Both the position numbers and the translations under genes were made by a program. Shown one piece after another: positions 8,715 to 18,319 of a DNA stretch of 41,313 bases (positions are counted from its first letter, which is position 1; every line of letters begins with the position of its first letter). The stretch comes from JBDHXE01 sp035445085 (GTDB taxonomy: Bacteria > Bacteroidota > Ignavibacteria > Kapaibacteriales > UBA2268), in the NCBI GenBank assembly GCA_035445085.1, contig DAOMQA010000023.1, positions 1-41,313 on the forward strand, given 5' to 3'. The notes under the pieces are model-generated. The model made no database searches and was not told where the DNA came from. It saw only the letters and a program-made list of their open reading frames with translations.

Positions 8715-9922
8715 TTAAATTTTATAGCTTTTAGTATCTCTGACTTAGAGGCAATATATGCTGGTAGAAATGCAACTACAGTTCCCAAGAATATAGTAAA
8801 TATATTAACCCATAAAAAATATGAAAACTTAATTGATACTGGTAATGCATCAATATAGTAAATACTGCCATTAAGTTTAATAAATTCATATTTGAACTGT
8901 AGGAATAGCAATAAGAACGATATTAAATTACCAATTAGTGAGCCAATAAGTGTAATTTTAAATCCCTTTTTCACGACTAATTTTAATATTTGGCTACGAG
9001 ATATACCTATAGCCCTCAGAATACCAATAGATTTAACTTTTTCTAAAATCAACACTAATAGCGTCGTAATTATATTTAAAACCGCCACTATTGTAATCGA
9101 AGCTAAAATAATTGGAATTGGCTCTTTTTGTAATTCTATCCAAGAGAAAATCTGTTGATTCATTTCAAATATCGTATATGAGAAAAATGGATATTCTAAA
9201 ACTTTGTCAATCTTTGATGTCAGATATGTGGCTTGATATGGATTTTTTAAATATATTTGTATAAAATTAGCTTGATTCGTATCCTTACCAATTAAGTTAG
9301 CCACATCATAAAAGTTTGAATAAACTATGGCTTCGTCATATTGTGTCATTCCACTATGGTATATAGCTTTAATATTAAATTTTTTAACTTTAAAATCATT
9401 AAAACTTGCCTCGTTAGCTCTTGGCAAAAAAACAATAAAATTATCACCAACTTTTAAATTTAATTTATCAGCTAAAGGCTTCCCTATTATAATTTCGTTG
9501 TCGTTTAGATTATTAATATCAAACTCTTTATCAAGTATAAATCCTTTAATAAATTGGTACGATTTCTTATTTATTGCTCGCAATGAAATACTCGATATAT
9601 TAGATTTTGATTTGACGATCCCCTCTATTGATAAGCCTTGTACTATAATTGAAGAGTCAGGTAATACTGACTTTAATCTCGTAACTTTATCTTCATTAAA
9701 AGCAAAGAATGAGTTATCTATAGTTGCAATAGTAATATGTGAAGAAAATTTCATAGAAAACTCTCTTAACTTAGAATCAAAACCGTCTAATATCGACAAT
9801 GCTAATACCAATGCCAAAGTACCCAAAATAATACTAGCAACCGCCACAATTTCCGTAAACCTATTGAAAGAATACTTATTCGACTTTAATAACTTAGATA
9901 ATAATGTTGCAGTCTTTAACAT
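8711..9922 (-). CDS. FtsX-like ABC permease, LolC/LolE type
   Basis: This 403-residue inner-membrane protein has the topology of lipoprotein-releasing permeases. There is one N-terminal membrane segment (about 24-46), a large periplasmic domain (about 50-265) and three C-terminal segments (about 268-293, 320-342, 368-390). The segments carry the FtsX signature KVKSIGILRAIGISRSQI between the second and third helices, and the tail ends in an ASKSEILKAIKF motif. LolCE with the ATPase LolD extracts lipoproteins from the inner membrane. No LolD-like ATPase is adjacent. The start overlaps the acyl-CoA dehydrogenase stop as TAATG. A MacB-like exporter role is the main alternative. Confidence 0.85.
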   Translation of the reverse strand: MLKTATLLSKLLKSNKYSFNRFTEIVAVASIILGTLALVLALSILDGFDSKLREFSMKFSSHITIATIDNSFFAFNEDKVTRLKSVLPDSSIIVQGLSIEGIVKSKSNISSISLRAINKKSYQFIKGFILDKEFDINNLNDNEIIIGKPLADKLNLKVGDNFIVFLPRANEASFNDFKVKKFNIKAIYHSGMTQYDEAIVYSNFYDVANLIGKDTNQANFIQIYLKNPYQATYLTSKIDKVLEYPFFSYTIFEMNQQIFSWIELQKEPIPIILASITIVAVLNIITTLLVLILEKVKSIGILRAIGISRSQILKLVVKKGFKITLIGSLIGNLISFLLLFLQFKYEFIKLNGSIYYIDALPVSIKFSYFLWVNIFTIFLGTVVAFLPAYIASKSEILKAIKFN

Positions 9923-11064
9923 TACTTTAGTAGTTCTCTAGCTATAACTAAATGTTGAATTTCTGAAGTACCTTCATATATTTCGGTTACTTTTGCATCC
10001 CTCAACATTCTTTCAACGTGATATTCCCTAACATAGCCATAACCACCATGTATCTGCACAGCTTCCCTTGCTACTTCATTTGCAATCGTCGAAGCAAATA
10101 GTTTAGCTTGAGATGCTTCTTTGATATGGTCTAAGTTATTATCTTTCAGCCAAGCAGCTTTAAGTACTAATAAACGTGCTGCATCAATTTTCATACTCAT
10201 TTGAGCTAATTTGGCTTGTATTAGTTGGTGTTCGCTAATATATTTACCCATTGTTTTCCTTTCTTTAGAATACTTTAAAGCTAATTCAAAAGCTCCTTGA
10301 GCAATTCCTACCGATTGCGCTGCTATACCAATTCTTCCACCATTCAAGCCATTCATAGCTATATAAAAAGCTTCACCTAAATTTCCAATCATATCGTTAT
10401 CGCTTACTTCTACATTAGTTATACCAATTGAAGTAGTATCGCTTGACCTCATCCCCATCTTATCCTCTTTTAATCCAGGTACAAAGCCATCCGTATTTTT
10501 TTCGATAACAAAACAAGCAAAACCTTTATGTTTTAATTCTGGATTTGTTTGAGCAAAAACGACATAAATATCAGCATTTTTACCCATAGATATCCAATTT
10601 TTAGTACCGTTCAAAACCCACTTATCTCCTTTTTTTACTGCATTAGTAGTAATACCGCGAGCATCAGAACCTGCCTCTGGTTCACTTAGGCAATAAGCAC
10701 CAATTAATTCGCCACTTGCCAATTTAGGGAGATATTTTTCTTTTAGATAGTCTGAAGCATAAGTTTCAAATATCCAATTAATTAATGAATTCTGCACTGA
10801 TATTGTAATACCAATCGAAGCATCTACTTTTGCAATTTCTTCTAATGCAAGTACATAACTAACCGCATCGAGGGCTACTCCTCCATAATCTGACGAAACC
10901 ATCATACCTAAGAAGCCTAAATCACCAAGTTTCTTTAAAATCTCGTTTGGGTATTCTGCCTTTATATCTCTTTCTATTACAGAAGGTAATATTTCTTCAC
11001 GAGCAAATTTACGCGCCATCTCTTGTATTTGTAATTGTGATTCACTAAATTCAAAGTTTACCAT
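9922..11064 (-). CDS. acyl-CoA dehydrogenase
   Basis: This FAD enzyme oxidises acyl-CoA to trans-2-enoyl-CoA in beta-oxidation or amino-acid breakdown. The protein (380 residues from the chosen start) shows the N-terminal helical domain, the AYCLSEPEAGSD and GTKNWISMG substrate/FAD segments, and a C-terminal VQIHGGYGYVREYHVERM stretch. The putative catalytic Glu lies in YEGTSEIQ (about residue 364), as in butyryl-CoA dehydrogenases. I chose the ATG at 11064 because GGAG lies 8 bases upstream and the product begins MVNFEFSE as in the family; an in-frame ATG at 11103 lacks a ribosome-binding site. It is translationally coupled to the LolC/E-like permease, an unexpected partner. Confidence 0.93.
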   Translation of the reverse strand: MVNFEFSESQLQIQEMARKFAREEILPSVIERDIKAEYPNEILKKLGDLGFLGMMVSSDYGGVALDAVSYVLALEEIAKVDASIGITISVQNSLINWIFETYASDYLKEKYLPKLASGELIGAYCLSEPEAGSDARGITTNAVKKGDKWVLNGTKNWISMGKNADIYVVFAQTNPELKHKGFACFVIEKNTDGFVPGLKEDKMGMRSSDTTSIGITNVEVSDNDMIGNLGEAFYIAMNGLNGGRIGIAAQSVGIAQGAFELALKYSKERKTMGKYISEHQLIQAKLAQMSMKIDAARLLVLKAAWLKDNNLDHIKEASQAKLFASTIANEVAREAVQIHGGYGYVREYHVERMLRDAKVTEIYEGTSEIQHLVIARELLK

Positions 11065-11203
11065 TGCTTCTACTCCAATTAAATTATATAATAAAAGTAA
11101 CATTTTTTTTTCATTTCTATGTAACTTTTTAATATGTATTTAGTCTTAATTTCGTAAGTTTGAAAATTAATATTTTTTACGTCATAAAATTATTGGATAT
11201 ATT

Positions 11204-11902
11204 ATGAAAAGATTAATCTCATTTTTAGCTGTTTTGGTATTGGCATCAACTTATATGTTAGCTGGACCAAAACTTGAGATAGAAGGTGGCAACACTTATG
11301 ATTGGGGTAACACAAAACCAGAGCAATCACCCCTAAAAGCAGACATCAAGCTTTGGAATAAAGGCGACGAAGTTTTACATATTAAAAATGTGAAGCCGGG
11401 TTGTGGCTGTACTACTGCTCCTTTAGATACCAATATCATAGCGCCAGGTAAATATGCTACATTAAAAGTTTCCTTAAATTCTGGCTCTTACAGCGGGGCT
11501 GTAACTAAGTCAATTTCAATCTTTACTGATCAAGCAGATAATGATCATCAATTATTATTTATCAAAACCAATGTTGTTCGTCCAATTACTATTTTTCCAT
11601 CGTATATTACTTTTAATAAAGCCGAAGTTGGTCATGAGACTGAAGCAAGTGTATTAGTAACAAATAATACTAAGGAAGATATTAAATTAGGACATATATC
11701 TATTAGCGATCCTTTAGTAAAAACAAATATAAGCGAAGGTCAGGTACTAAAGCCAAATGAACAAACAAAATTAGAGTTTAAGGTTACACCAGACAAACCG
11801 GGTCGTATTGATTTTAGTGTCAAAATAGATACTGATTGCAAAGAATCACCAGTATTAAGCCTTAGAGGTTGGGGTAATGTAATTGATGCTAACAAGAAGT
11901 AA
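11204..11902 (+). CDS. DUF1573 secreted protein
   Basis: This 232-residue protein has a cleavable signal peptide (about 1-20, ending near MLA-GPK). It has two Ig-like beta domains of the DUF1573/ASH-like type common in Bacteroidota. The first carries the hallmark VKPGCGCT motif (C67, C69). The function of DUF1573 is not established; these proteins are periplasmic or surface-associated. TAAGTTTG (11155-11162) fits a -7 box 42 bases before the start, with only a poor -33 partner. A hairpin downstream separates the gene from the Bat-like operon. Confidence 0.82.
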   Translation: MKRLISFLAVLVLASTYMLAGPKLEIEGGNTYDWGNTKPEQSPLKADIKLWNKGDEVLHIKNVKPGCGCTTAPLDTNIIAPGKYATLKVSLNSGSYSGAVTKSISIFTDQADNDHQLLFIKTNVVRPITIFPSYITFNKAEVGHETEASVLVTNNTKEDIKLGHISISDPLVKTNISEGQVLKPNEQTKLEFKVTPDKPGRIDFSVKIDTDCKESPVLSLRGWGNVIDANKK

Positions 11903-11934
11903 GCAATAACACATAGAATAATGTTTAAAACTAA

Positions 11935-11975
11935 GGGCTTTCTTAATTGAGACTCGTTCTCAAATAAAAAAGCCC
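11935..11975 (+). terminator. hairpin terminator after DUF1573 gene
   Basis: GGGCTTTCTTAATTGA pairs with TCAAATAAAAAAGCCC (two mismatches) around a short loop, and a T-rich stretch (ACTTTTATTTT) follows. It sits 33 bases after the DUF1573 stop and before moxR, where a transcription end is expected. Confidence 0.6.
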
Positions 11976-12088
11976 ACTTTTATTTTAGAAAATTTAGAAA
12001 TTAAGATAATTAAGAATATTTTTAGATTATATTTGTCTTTATCAAATTACGAACTAATACAGATATAGATTTTAAAGGAATCAACTTT

Positions 12089-13075
12089 ATGTTAGATATC
12101 AAAGAATTAAATGAGAAAATTCAAAGAGAAAGTGCCTTTGTAGACTTATTAATGATGGAATTAAGCAAAGTCATTGTAGGTCAGAAATATATGATTGAGC
12201 GTTTACTTATTGGATTATTATCTAATGGACATGTTTTATTAGAGGGTGTACCGGGTTTAGCAAAAACGCTTGCCATCAAAACGTTAGCTGCCTCTATTGA
12301 TACTAAATTTAGTAGAATACAATTTACACCAGACTTGTTACCAGCCGATTTGACTGGTACAATGATTTATAATCAAAAGCAAGAAGAATTTACCGTTCGT
12401 AAAGGACCTATATTTGCAAATTTCGTTTTAGCAGATGAAATAAATCGTGCTCCTGCGAAAGTTCAATCCGCCTTGTTAGAGGCGATGCAAGAAAGGCAAA
12501 TTACTATTGGTGATAAAACCTATAATCTTGATGAGCCATTTTTAGTATTAGCTACTCAAAATCCAATCGAACAAGAGGGAACATATCCTTTACCGGAGGC
12601 GCAAATAGATAGATTTATGCTAAAACTAAAAATAACTTATCCGACTAGAGACGAAGAAAAAGGGATCTTACGCCAAAATATAGCACACGAGTTTCCAAAA
12701 GTTGATAAGATAATTGCACCTAGTACTATAATGAATGCACGTGAATTAGTTAAAGATGTATATATGGACGAAAAAATTGAACAATATATATTAGATATAG
12801 TGTTTGCTACTCGTTACCCCCAAGATTATGGTCTAAGTAAATTAAAGCAATTAATAGGATTTGGTGCTTCTCCTCGTGGTTCTATCAACTTAGCTTTAGC
12901 GGCTAAGTCATATTCCTTCATCAAACGCAGAGGTTACGTAATACCTGAAGATATACGTGCAATCTGTATTGACGTATTGAGGCATAGGATAGGAATAACT
13001 TATGAAGCTGAAGCAGAAAATATCAGCTCCGAAGATATAATTAATGAAATTTTGAATACAGTTGAAGTTCCATAA
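12089..13075 (+). CDS. MoxR family AAA+ ATPase
   Basis: MoxR ATPases act as chaperones with von Willebrand A (VWA) proteins to assemble or activate enzyme complexes. The 328 residues have Walker A GVPGLAKT (53-60), Walker B FVLADE (112-117), the NRAPAKVQSALLEAMQER stretch and sensor 1 ATQNPIEQEG with N158. AAAGGA precedes the start at suitable spacing, and a TATATTTG -7-like box lies at 12028-12035. The gene heads the order moxR, DUF58, T9SS protein, BatD-like, BatA, a variant of the Bat (Bacteroides aerotolerance) operon. Confidence 0.94.
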   Translation: MLDIKELNEKIQRESAFVDLLMMELSKVIVGQKYMIERLLIGLLSNGHVLLEGVPGLAKTLAIKTLAASIDTKFSRIQFTPDLLPADLTGTMIYNQKQEEFTVRKGPIFANFVLADEINRAPAKVQSALLEAMQERQITIGDKTYNLDEPFLVLATQNPIEQEGTYPLPEAQIDRFMLKLKITYPTRDEEKGILRQNIAHEFPKVDKIIAPSTIMNARELVKDVYMDEKIEQYILDIVFATRYPQDYGLSKLKQLIGFGASPRGSINLALAAKSYSFIKRRGYVIPEDIRAICIDVLRHRIGITYEAEAENISSEDIINEILNTVEVP

Positions 13076-13089
13076 AGATTAGTGTTAGT

Positions 13090-13965
13090 ATGGAAACAAG
13101 TGATTTAATCAAGAAAGTAAGAAAAATTGAAATAAAGACCAGAGGATTATCTAAACATATATTCTCTGGCGAGTATCATAGTGCCTTTAAGGGTCGTGGT
13201 ATGGCATTTAATGAAGTGCGTGAGTACCAAGTAGGAGATGACATTCGAAATATTGATTGGAATGTTACTGCTCGTTATAATGCCCCCTATATTAAGATTT
13301 ATGAGGAAGAAAGAGAGCTAACAGTGTTTTTATTGGTTGATATTTCTGGTTCGCAATTTTTTGGAACTCATAATCAATATAAAAGTGAGTTAATTACGGA
13401 ATTATGTGCTGTTATAACTTTTTCTGCAATTTTGAATAATGATAAAATTGGTATTTTATTTTTTAGTGATAAAATTGAAAAATTTATACCTCCCAAAAAA
13501 GGGAAAGGACATGCACTTAGAATTATTCGTGAATTAGTAGAAATGCAATCTAAAGGTAAAGGAACAGACATAGCTGGCGCTTTAAAGTATTTTAACAATG
13601 TAATTAAGAAAAGCGCAATTGTATTTTTATTATCAGATTTTATAGATGATAAATTTGACGAACCTTTAAGAATCGCCTCTCGTAAGCACGATACTATTGC
13701 AATACAAGTATGCGATAAGTTTGAAGAAAATTTACCAGATTTAGGCTTAATACAATTTAAAGACTCTGAATCTGGCGATGTTCGGTGGTTCGATACCTCA
13801 AATAAAAAATTAAGGCAAAATTATAATAACTGGTTAGATACCAAACAAAAGAATATAAATTCAATATTCACCCGAAATAGAGTTGATATTATTAAAATTT
13901 CTACAGACGAATCCTATATTAATCCGTTAAAGAATTTCTTTAAGAAAAGGGAAAGTAGAAGATAG
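13090..13965 (+). CDS. DUF58 domain protein (VWA-like partner of MoxR)
   Basis: This 291-residue cytoplasmic protein has the DUF58 signature REYQVGDDIRNIDWNVTAR (44-62). A VWA-like fold follows with a metal-site motif DISGS (D84, S86, S88). DUF58 genes almost always follow moxR, and the pair is thought to work together. The gap to moxR is only 14 bases. No membrane segment is apparent. Molecular function is unknown beyond this association. Confidence 0.92.
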   Translation: METSDLIKKVRKIEIKTRGLSKHIFSGEYHSAFKGRGMAFNEVREYQVGDDIRNIDWNVTARYNAPYIKIYEEERELTVFLLVDISGSQFFGTHNQYKSELITELCAVITFSAILNNDKIGILFFSDKIEKFIPPKKGKGHALRIIRELVEMQSKGKGTDIAGALKYFNNVIKKSAIVFLLSDFIDDKFDEPLRIASRKHDTIAIQVCDKFEENLPDLGLIQFKDSESGDVRWFDTSNKKLRQNYNNWLDTKQKNINSIFTRNRVDIIKISTDESYINPLKNFFKKRESRR

Positions 13966-13984
13966 AATAAATTAAGGAGTTTTT

Positions 13985-16900
13985 ATGAAAAAATTATTAT
14001 TACTTATTTCAATTGTATCATTTTTTGTTGGAATAATGTCATTAACTATATTTAAGTTATCCGAAAAAGTAGGGCATAAACAAGTAGAAAATGATATTTC
14101 ACAACCTGTATTTACTAAAGAGAAATTTCGCTACCAATACGAAAGGTTAAGGGACCCCAATACAGGCAAGATACCCGATAATATACGTAGTAAAGAATTA
14201 AATTTCATAAAAAATACATTCAATCTAAGTAGCTCTAAGGTGGGAAATAAATTCCTTTCTTCGTCTGAGTGGACCAACAGAGGACCTTTTGAAATTGGCG
14301 GACGAACAAGAGCCTTTGATTTGGATATAAGAAATGAGAATATTTTAATTGCTGGAGGTATTTCTTCTGGTATGTGGAAGTCCACAAATGGCGGTGCTGA
14401 TTGGACAAGAACATCGAAACCATATCAATTGCAATCTGTTTCTTGCTTAGCTCAAGATAGAAGACCGGGTAAAGAAAATAATTGGTATTATGGTACGGGT
14501 GAATATTGGGGTAATTCTGCTGATATTTCGGGCGACGGTATATATAAATCTACCAATAATGGTGATTCTTGGGATGTATTACCTTCTACCCTATCTAAGC
14601 AAATCAATTCTTGGGATAACCCTTTTGATTATATTTGGAATATAGCCGTTGATAATACAGCACCATTAAATAAAGATGTAGTATATGTAGCTACTACAAG
14701 CTATGGAATATATAGAACTACAGATGGTGGGAACATGTGGGCAGCAGTATTAGGTGGAGGCGATGGAGCTACTTTCAGTGATATAACTATAAGCCCTAAG
14801 GGTGTTATCTATGCTACGCTTAGCTCTAACGGTAAAAATAACAAGGGAATTTATAGGTCTACAGATGGTATAAACTGGACTAATATTACGCCAGCAAACT
14901 TCCCAAAAGATTATAATAGAACGGTCATTGGTATAGCTCCCTCAGATGAAAATCAAGTTTATATTGTATCAGAAACACCGGGTGCAGGCAAAGAAACAAC
15001 AGATTCACAAGGTAATCGCTTATTTCATAGTTTATGGAAATATACATACATAAGCGGCAACGGAGGTGGTGATGGTGGTGTGTGGGAAAATAGGTCAGAA
15101 AATTTACCAAAACCAGAAGCAACACGCGGTCAAATGAATTCACAGCGAGGCTATAATTTAGTGATAAAGGTAAAGCCAGACAACCCCGATGTCGTATTTA
15201 TTGGCGCAGTTGCTGTTTATAGATCAAACTCTGGCTTTAAAAATTATGATTATGCTTGGATAGGAGGCACTTGCCCAGACGAATCTTGCGATTATGATTA
15301 TAGATATACAAACCATCATAGCGATGTGCATGCACTATTCTTTTCACCAAATAATCCTAATATTTTTTATACTGGCTCTGATGGAGGTATACATAAGACT
15401 TTAGACGCTATGTCTAATAAAGTAGAATGGATTTCATTAAATAATGGCTATTTCACAACACAATTTTATACAGTTGCTCTATCGCACGGCTCACATAATT
15501 CTACTGAAGTAATTGGTGGCTTACAAGACAATGGCACATTATTAACAAGAAACGAAAAGTTAGATGAAAGATGGACTAATCCATTAAAAGCAGATGGTTT
15601 TTATTGTGCTATCTCGAACGATAATAGATTTTATTATGCTTCACAAAATGCTACGTGGCAACCTCATATCAAGATATATAGAGTAGAACAAGACAAAAAT
15701 GGCAATAATATTAAACAAACAAGAATAGACCCTGCAGGAGGCAAAGACTTTATTTGGAATACTCCATTTTTATTAGATCCTAATAATGATAATATAATGT
15801 ACGTTGCTGGTGGTAAAATGGTATGGAGAAATAATGATTTATCGCTCATACCTAATGAAACAAAACACGATTCAACAAATATTGGCTGGGATAGTTTATC
15901 CAAGACAAGAATTGATTATAAGGAAGATGTTTCCCCAATAGGTGAAGTAATTACTGCTTTGGGAATTTCTACGAAGCCTGCTAATGTATTATATTACGGT
16001 ACGAATGTAGGCAATGTATTTAGAATTGATAATGCAAATCAAGGTAACCCCACTCCAATTAATATTAAAGGGCAGAGTTTTCCGGGTGGTGCTTATGTAA
16101 GTTCAATTGCAGTAAACCCTGATGATGCAATGAAAGTTGTAGTCTCTTTTAGTAATTATGGTGTAATAAGTATATATTATTCTGATAATGGTGGCAATAG
16201 CTGGACTTCAATCAGCGGTAATTTAGAAGAAAACCCTAATGGTACAGGTTCAGGTCCAGCAGTAAATTGGATTGAAATATTAAAGTATAATGATAAATAT
16301 GTTTATTTTGCAGGTACTAGTACAGGTTTATTTTCAACTACATTTATTAACGGAGCAAATACAGCTTGGCAGCTTGAAGGTAAGGACCAAATAGGGAATA
16401 TGGTTATTGATATGATAGATGCCCGCCATTCGGACAAATATGTAGCAGTAGGAACACACGGGATAGGTGTTTTTACAGGGTATTATACTAATAATACTAC
16501 TCCCCCTGAAATTACAAGTTTAGTTTCTCCTGCTGATGGTAGCAAAAATATTTTGCCCGATATTAATTTTCAATGGGAAACAGTAGCCGATGCAGTATTT
16601 TATGAAGTTCAGCTATCTACAGACCCTAATTTTAATGACAATGTTATTATATTAGATGGTATAAGAGAAGGTAAAGCTAATTATAATGATATTACGCAAG
16701 GTAAATTAAAATATTATTGGAGAGTTAGAACTGTAAATGCAGGTGGTGCCAGTCAATTTACTCAAGCATGGTCATTTACTTCAGCGATTGCTCCTCCAGA
16801 ATTGATTTTCCCAAGTAATAACCAAACACAAATTCCGACAACTACTACACTAAAATGGCAGGCAGTAGATGGAGCAAATAAATATAGACTACAATATAAA

Positions 16901-17356
16901 CGTAGCTTTAATATTGATAATCCAAGCATCGATACTATACTTACTACAAATGAATTTAGTATGAGCAACTTAGAAGCTGGCAAATCACATGTTTGGAGAG
17001 TCGCATCTTTAGAAAATGATTTTGAGGGTATTTTTTCGCCTACATATAGATTTACAACCGAAAAAGTAAATAGTGTGGAGGATGAGCAAAGTGTAAATAA
17101 TTTTGAAGCTAAATTATATCCAAATCCAATAACAATAAATAGTAAATTAGCAGTAGAGGTATTAAGTAGCGACCTAATAGATATTAAGGTATATGATTAT
17201 ACTGGAGCTTTAATCAGTATATTGAATAATAGTTTTCTAAATCAGGGGACTTATAACTTTAGCTTGCCATATAAGCATTTAAATTCCGGAGTCTATAATA
17301 TTGTGATATATAATGGTAAGATAAAACAAATAATAAAATTTATTAATAAGAAGTAA
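13985..17356 (+). CDS. large secreted beta-propeller protein with T9SS sorting domain
   Basis: This 1123-residue protein starts with a signal or anchor segment (about 3-24). Sortilin/BNR-type propeller sequence follows with several Asp-boxes (WKSTNGGADW, YKSTNNGDSW, YRTTDGGNMW, YRSTDGINW, YYSDNGGNSW). Two fibronectin type III-like domains lie at about 839-930 and 936-1030. The C-terminus from about residue 1043, KLYPNP...VYDYTG...GVYNIVIYNGK, is a type A T9SS sorting domain, so the protein should cross the outer membrane and be released or attached at the surface. AAGGAG sits 5 bases before ATG. It lies inside the Bat-like operon, 19 bases after DUF58 and 5 bases before the BatD-like gene. 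The propeller could bind glycans or peptides; no catalytic residues are identified. Confidence 0.88.
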   Translation: MKKLLLLISIVSFFVGIMSLTIFKLSEKVGHKQVENDISQPVFTKEKFRYQYERLRDPNTGKIPDNIRSKELNFIKNTFNLSSSKVGNKFLSSSEWTNRGPFEIGGRTRAFDLDIRNENILIAGGISSGMWKSTNGGADWTRTSKPYQLQSVSCLAQDRRPGKENNWYYGTGEYWGNSADISGDGIYKSTNNGDSWDVLPSTLSKQINSWDNPFDYIWNIAVDNTAPLNKDVVYVATTSYGIYRTTDGGNMWAAVLGGGDGATFSDITISPKGVIYATLSSNGKNNKGIYRSTDGINWTNITPANFPKDYNRTVIGIAPSDENQVYIVSETPGAGKETTDSQGNRLFHSLWKYTYISGNGGGDGGVWENRSENLPKPEATRGQMNSQRGYNLVIKVKPDNPDVVFIGAVAVYRSNSGFKNYDYAWIGGTCPDESCDYDYRYTNHHSDVHALFFSPNNPNIFYTGSDGGIHKTLDAMSNKVEWISLNNGYFTTQFYTVALSHGSHNSTEVIGGLQDNGTLLTRNEKLDERWTNPLKADGFYCAISNDNRFYYASQNATWQPHIKIYRVEQDKNGNNIKQTRIDPAGGKDFIWNTPFLLDPNNDNIMYVAGGKMVWRNNDLSLIPNETKHDSTNIGWDSLSKTRIDYKEDVSPIGEVITALGISTKPANVLYYGTNVGNVFRIDNANQGNPTPINIKGQSFPGGAYVSSIAVNPDDAMKVVVSFSNYGVISIYYSDNGGNSWTSISGNLEENPNGTGSGPAVNWIEILKYNDKYVYFAGTSTGLFSTTFINGANTAWQLEGKDQIGNMVIDMIDARHSDKYVAVGTHGIGVFTGYYTNNTTPPEITSLVSPADGSKNILPDINFQWETVADAVFYEVQLSTDPNFNDNVIILDGIREGKANYNDITQGKLKYYWRVRTVNAGGASQFTQAWSFTSAIAPPELIFPSNNQTQIPTTTTLKWQAVDGANKYRLQYKRSFNIDNPSIDTILTTNEFSMSNLEAGKSHVWRVASLENDFEGIFSPTYRFTTEKVNSVEDEQSVNNFEAKLYPNPITINSKLAVEVLSSDLIDIKVYDYTGALISILNNSFLNQGTYNFSLPYKHLNSGVYNIVIYNGKIKQIIKFINKK

Positions 17357-17361
17357 TTAAG

Positions 17362-18318
17362 ATGAGAATTAGTAAATTAGTGTTAATATTTTTCTTTTGT
17401 ATCGCCTCTTTATCTTTTGGACAAGATGTAAAGAGTAGTATAGCAATAGATACAAATAATTTATTGATTGGAGAGCAATTTACATTAAAATTAGAAGTTG
17501 AATCAAAAACTGGATTTATGTTAGTATGGCCACAATTTACCGATACTTTAGGTAAATTTGAGATTATTAAAAGAGGCAGTATTGATACCCTAAAAAAGAA
17601 TAATCAGCTAATATTAACTCAAAAGCTAAAATTAACTTCATTTGAAGCAGGCACTCATATTATTGAGCCTTTTACTTTTGTATATGAAAAATCTGGCAGT
17701 GGAAACTTAATGACTACAATAAGTAATTCATTGCCTGTAACGTTTACGACTATGGCTATCGATACAAGTGCTGATATTAAGGATATTAAAAAGCCTATCG
17801 AATTTCCTATTACTTTTGATGAAGTGCTACCTTATATCATATATACGGCAGCAGCAATTATATTGCTTATCGTAATAATATTGGCATATAAGAAATTTAA
17901 AAAGAAGCCTAAAGAAGAAGTAATTAGATATGATGCGACAATTCCAGCAGATTTGGAAGCATTAGAGGCTCTAAAAAGCTTGAGTAACGAAAAGCTATGG
18001 CAAAAGTCTTTGTATAAAGAACATTATACCAAACTAAGTGAAATACTACGAACATTCGTACATAGACGCTATCATATAAGTACGTTTGAAGCTACAAGCG
18101 ATGAAGTGTTGAAGGAATTAGAAAGCAAAGATGTACCGTTAGATGCTGTAAATTACCTGAAAGAAATATTTTATTTAGCAGATATGGTAAAGTTCGCTAA
18201 AATGCAGCCAATAGATATTGAAAATAATGCTGCTTTAGAAAATTCTTATAAATTTGTGAATATGACAAAAGAAATGATAGAAAATATTGATATTAGCCAA
18301 ATTGGGGACATTAAGTAA
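17362..18318 (+). CDS. BatD-like single-pass membrane protein
   Basis: This 318-residue protein has a signal peptide (1-20, SLSFG-Q). An extracytoplasmic beta domain (about 22-140) resembles the N-terminal repeat of BatD. One membrane helix (about 155-176) and a cytoplasmic helical domain of about 140 residues follow. The layout (signal, Ig-like domain, TM, helical tail) also fits the DUF4381-like proteins found in moxR-VWA operons. It begins 5 bases after the T9SS gene and is followed directly by batA. It probably anchors or senses for the MoxR/VWA complex; that role is inferred from position. Confidence 0.75.
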   Translation: MRISKLVLIFFFCIASLSFGQDVKSSIAIDTNNLLIGEQFTLKLEVESKTGFMLVWPQFTDTLGKFEIIKRGSIDTLKKNNQLILTQKLKLTSFEAGTHIIEPFTFVYEKSGSGNLMTTISNSLPVTFTTMAIDTSADIKDIKKPIEFPITFDEVLPYIIYTAAAIILLIVIILAYKKFKKKPKEEVIRYDATIPADLEALEALKSLSNEKLWQKSLYKEHYTKLSEILRTFVHRRYHISTFEATSDEVLKELESKDVPLDAVNYLKEIFYLADMVKFAKMQPIDIENNAALENSYKFVNMTKEMIENIDISQIGDIK

Positions 18319-18319
18319 A

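Noticed and set aside
9327..9941. 204-codon open frame on the plus strand
   Set aside because: It lies entirely antisense to the FtsX-like permease gene, has low-complexity hydrophobic sequence and no recognisable domain; it is a shadow frame.
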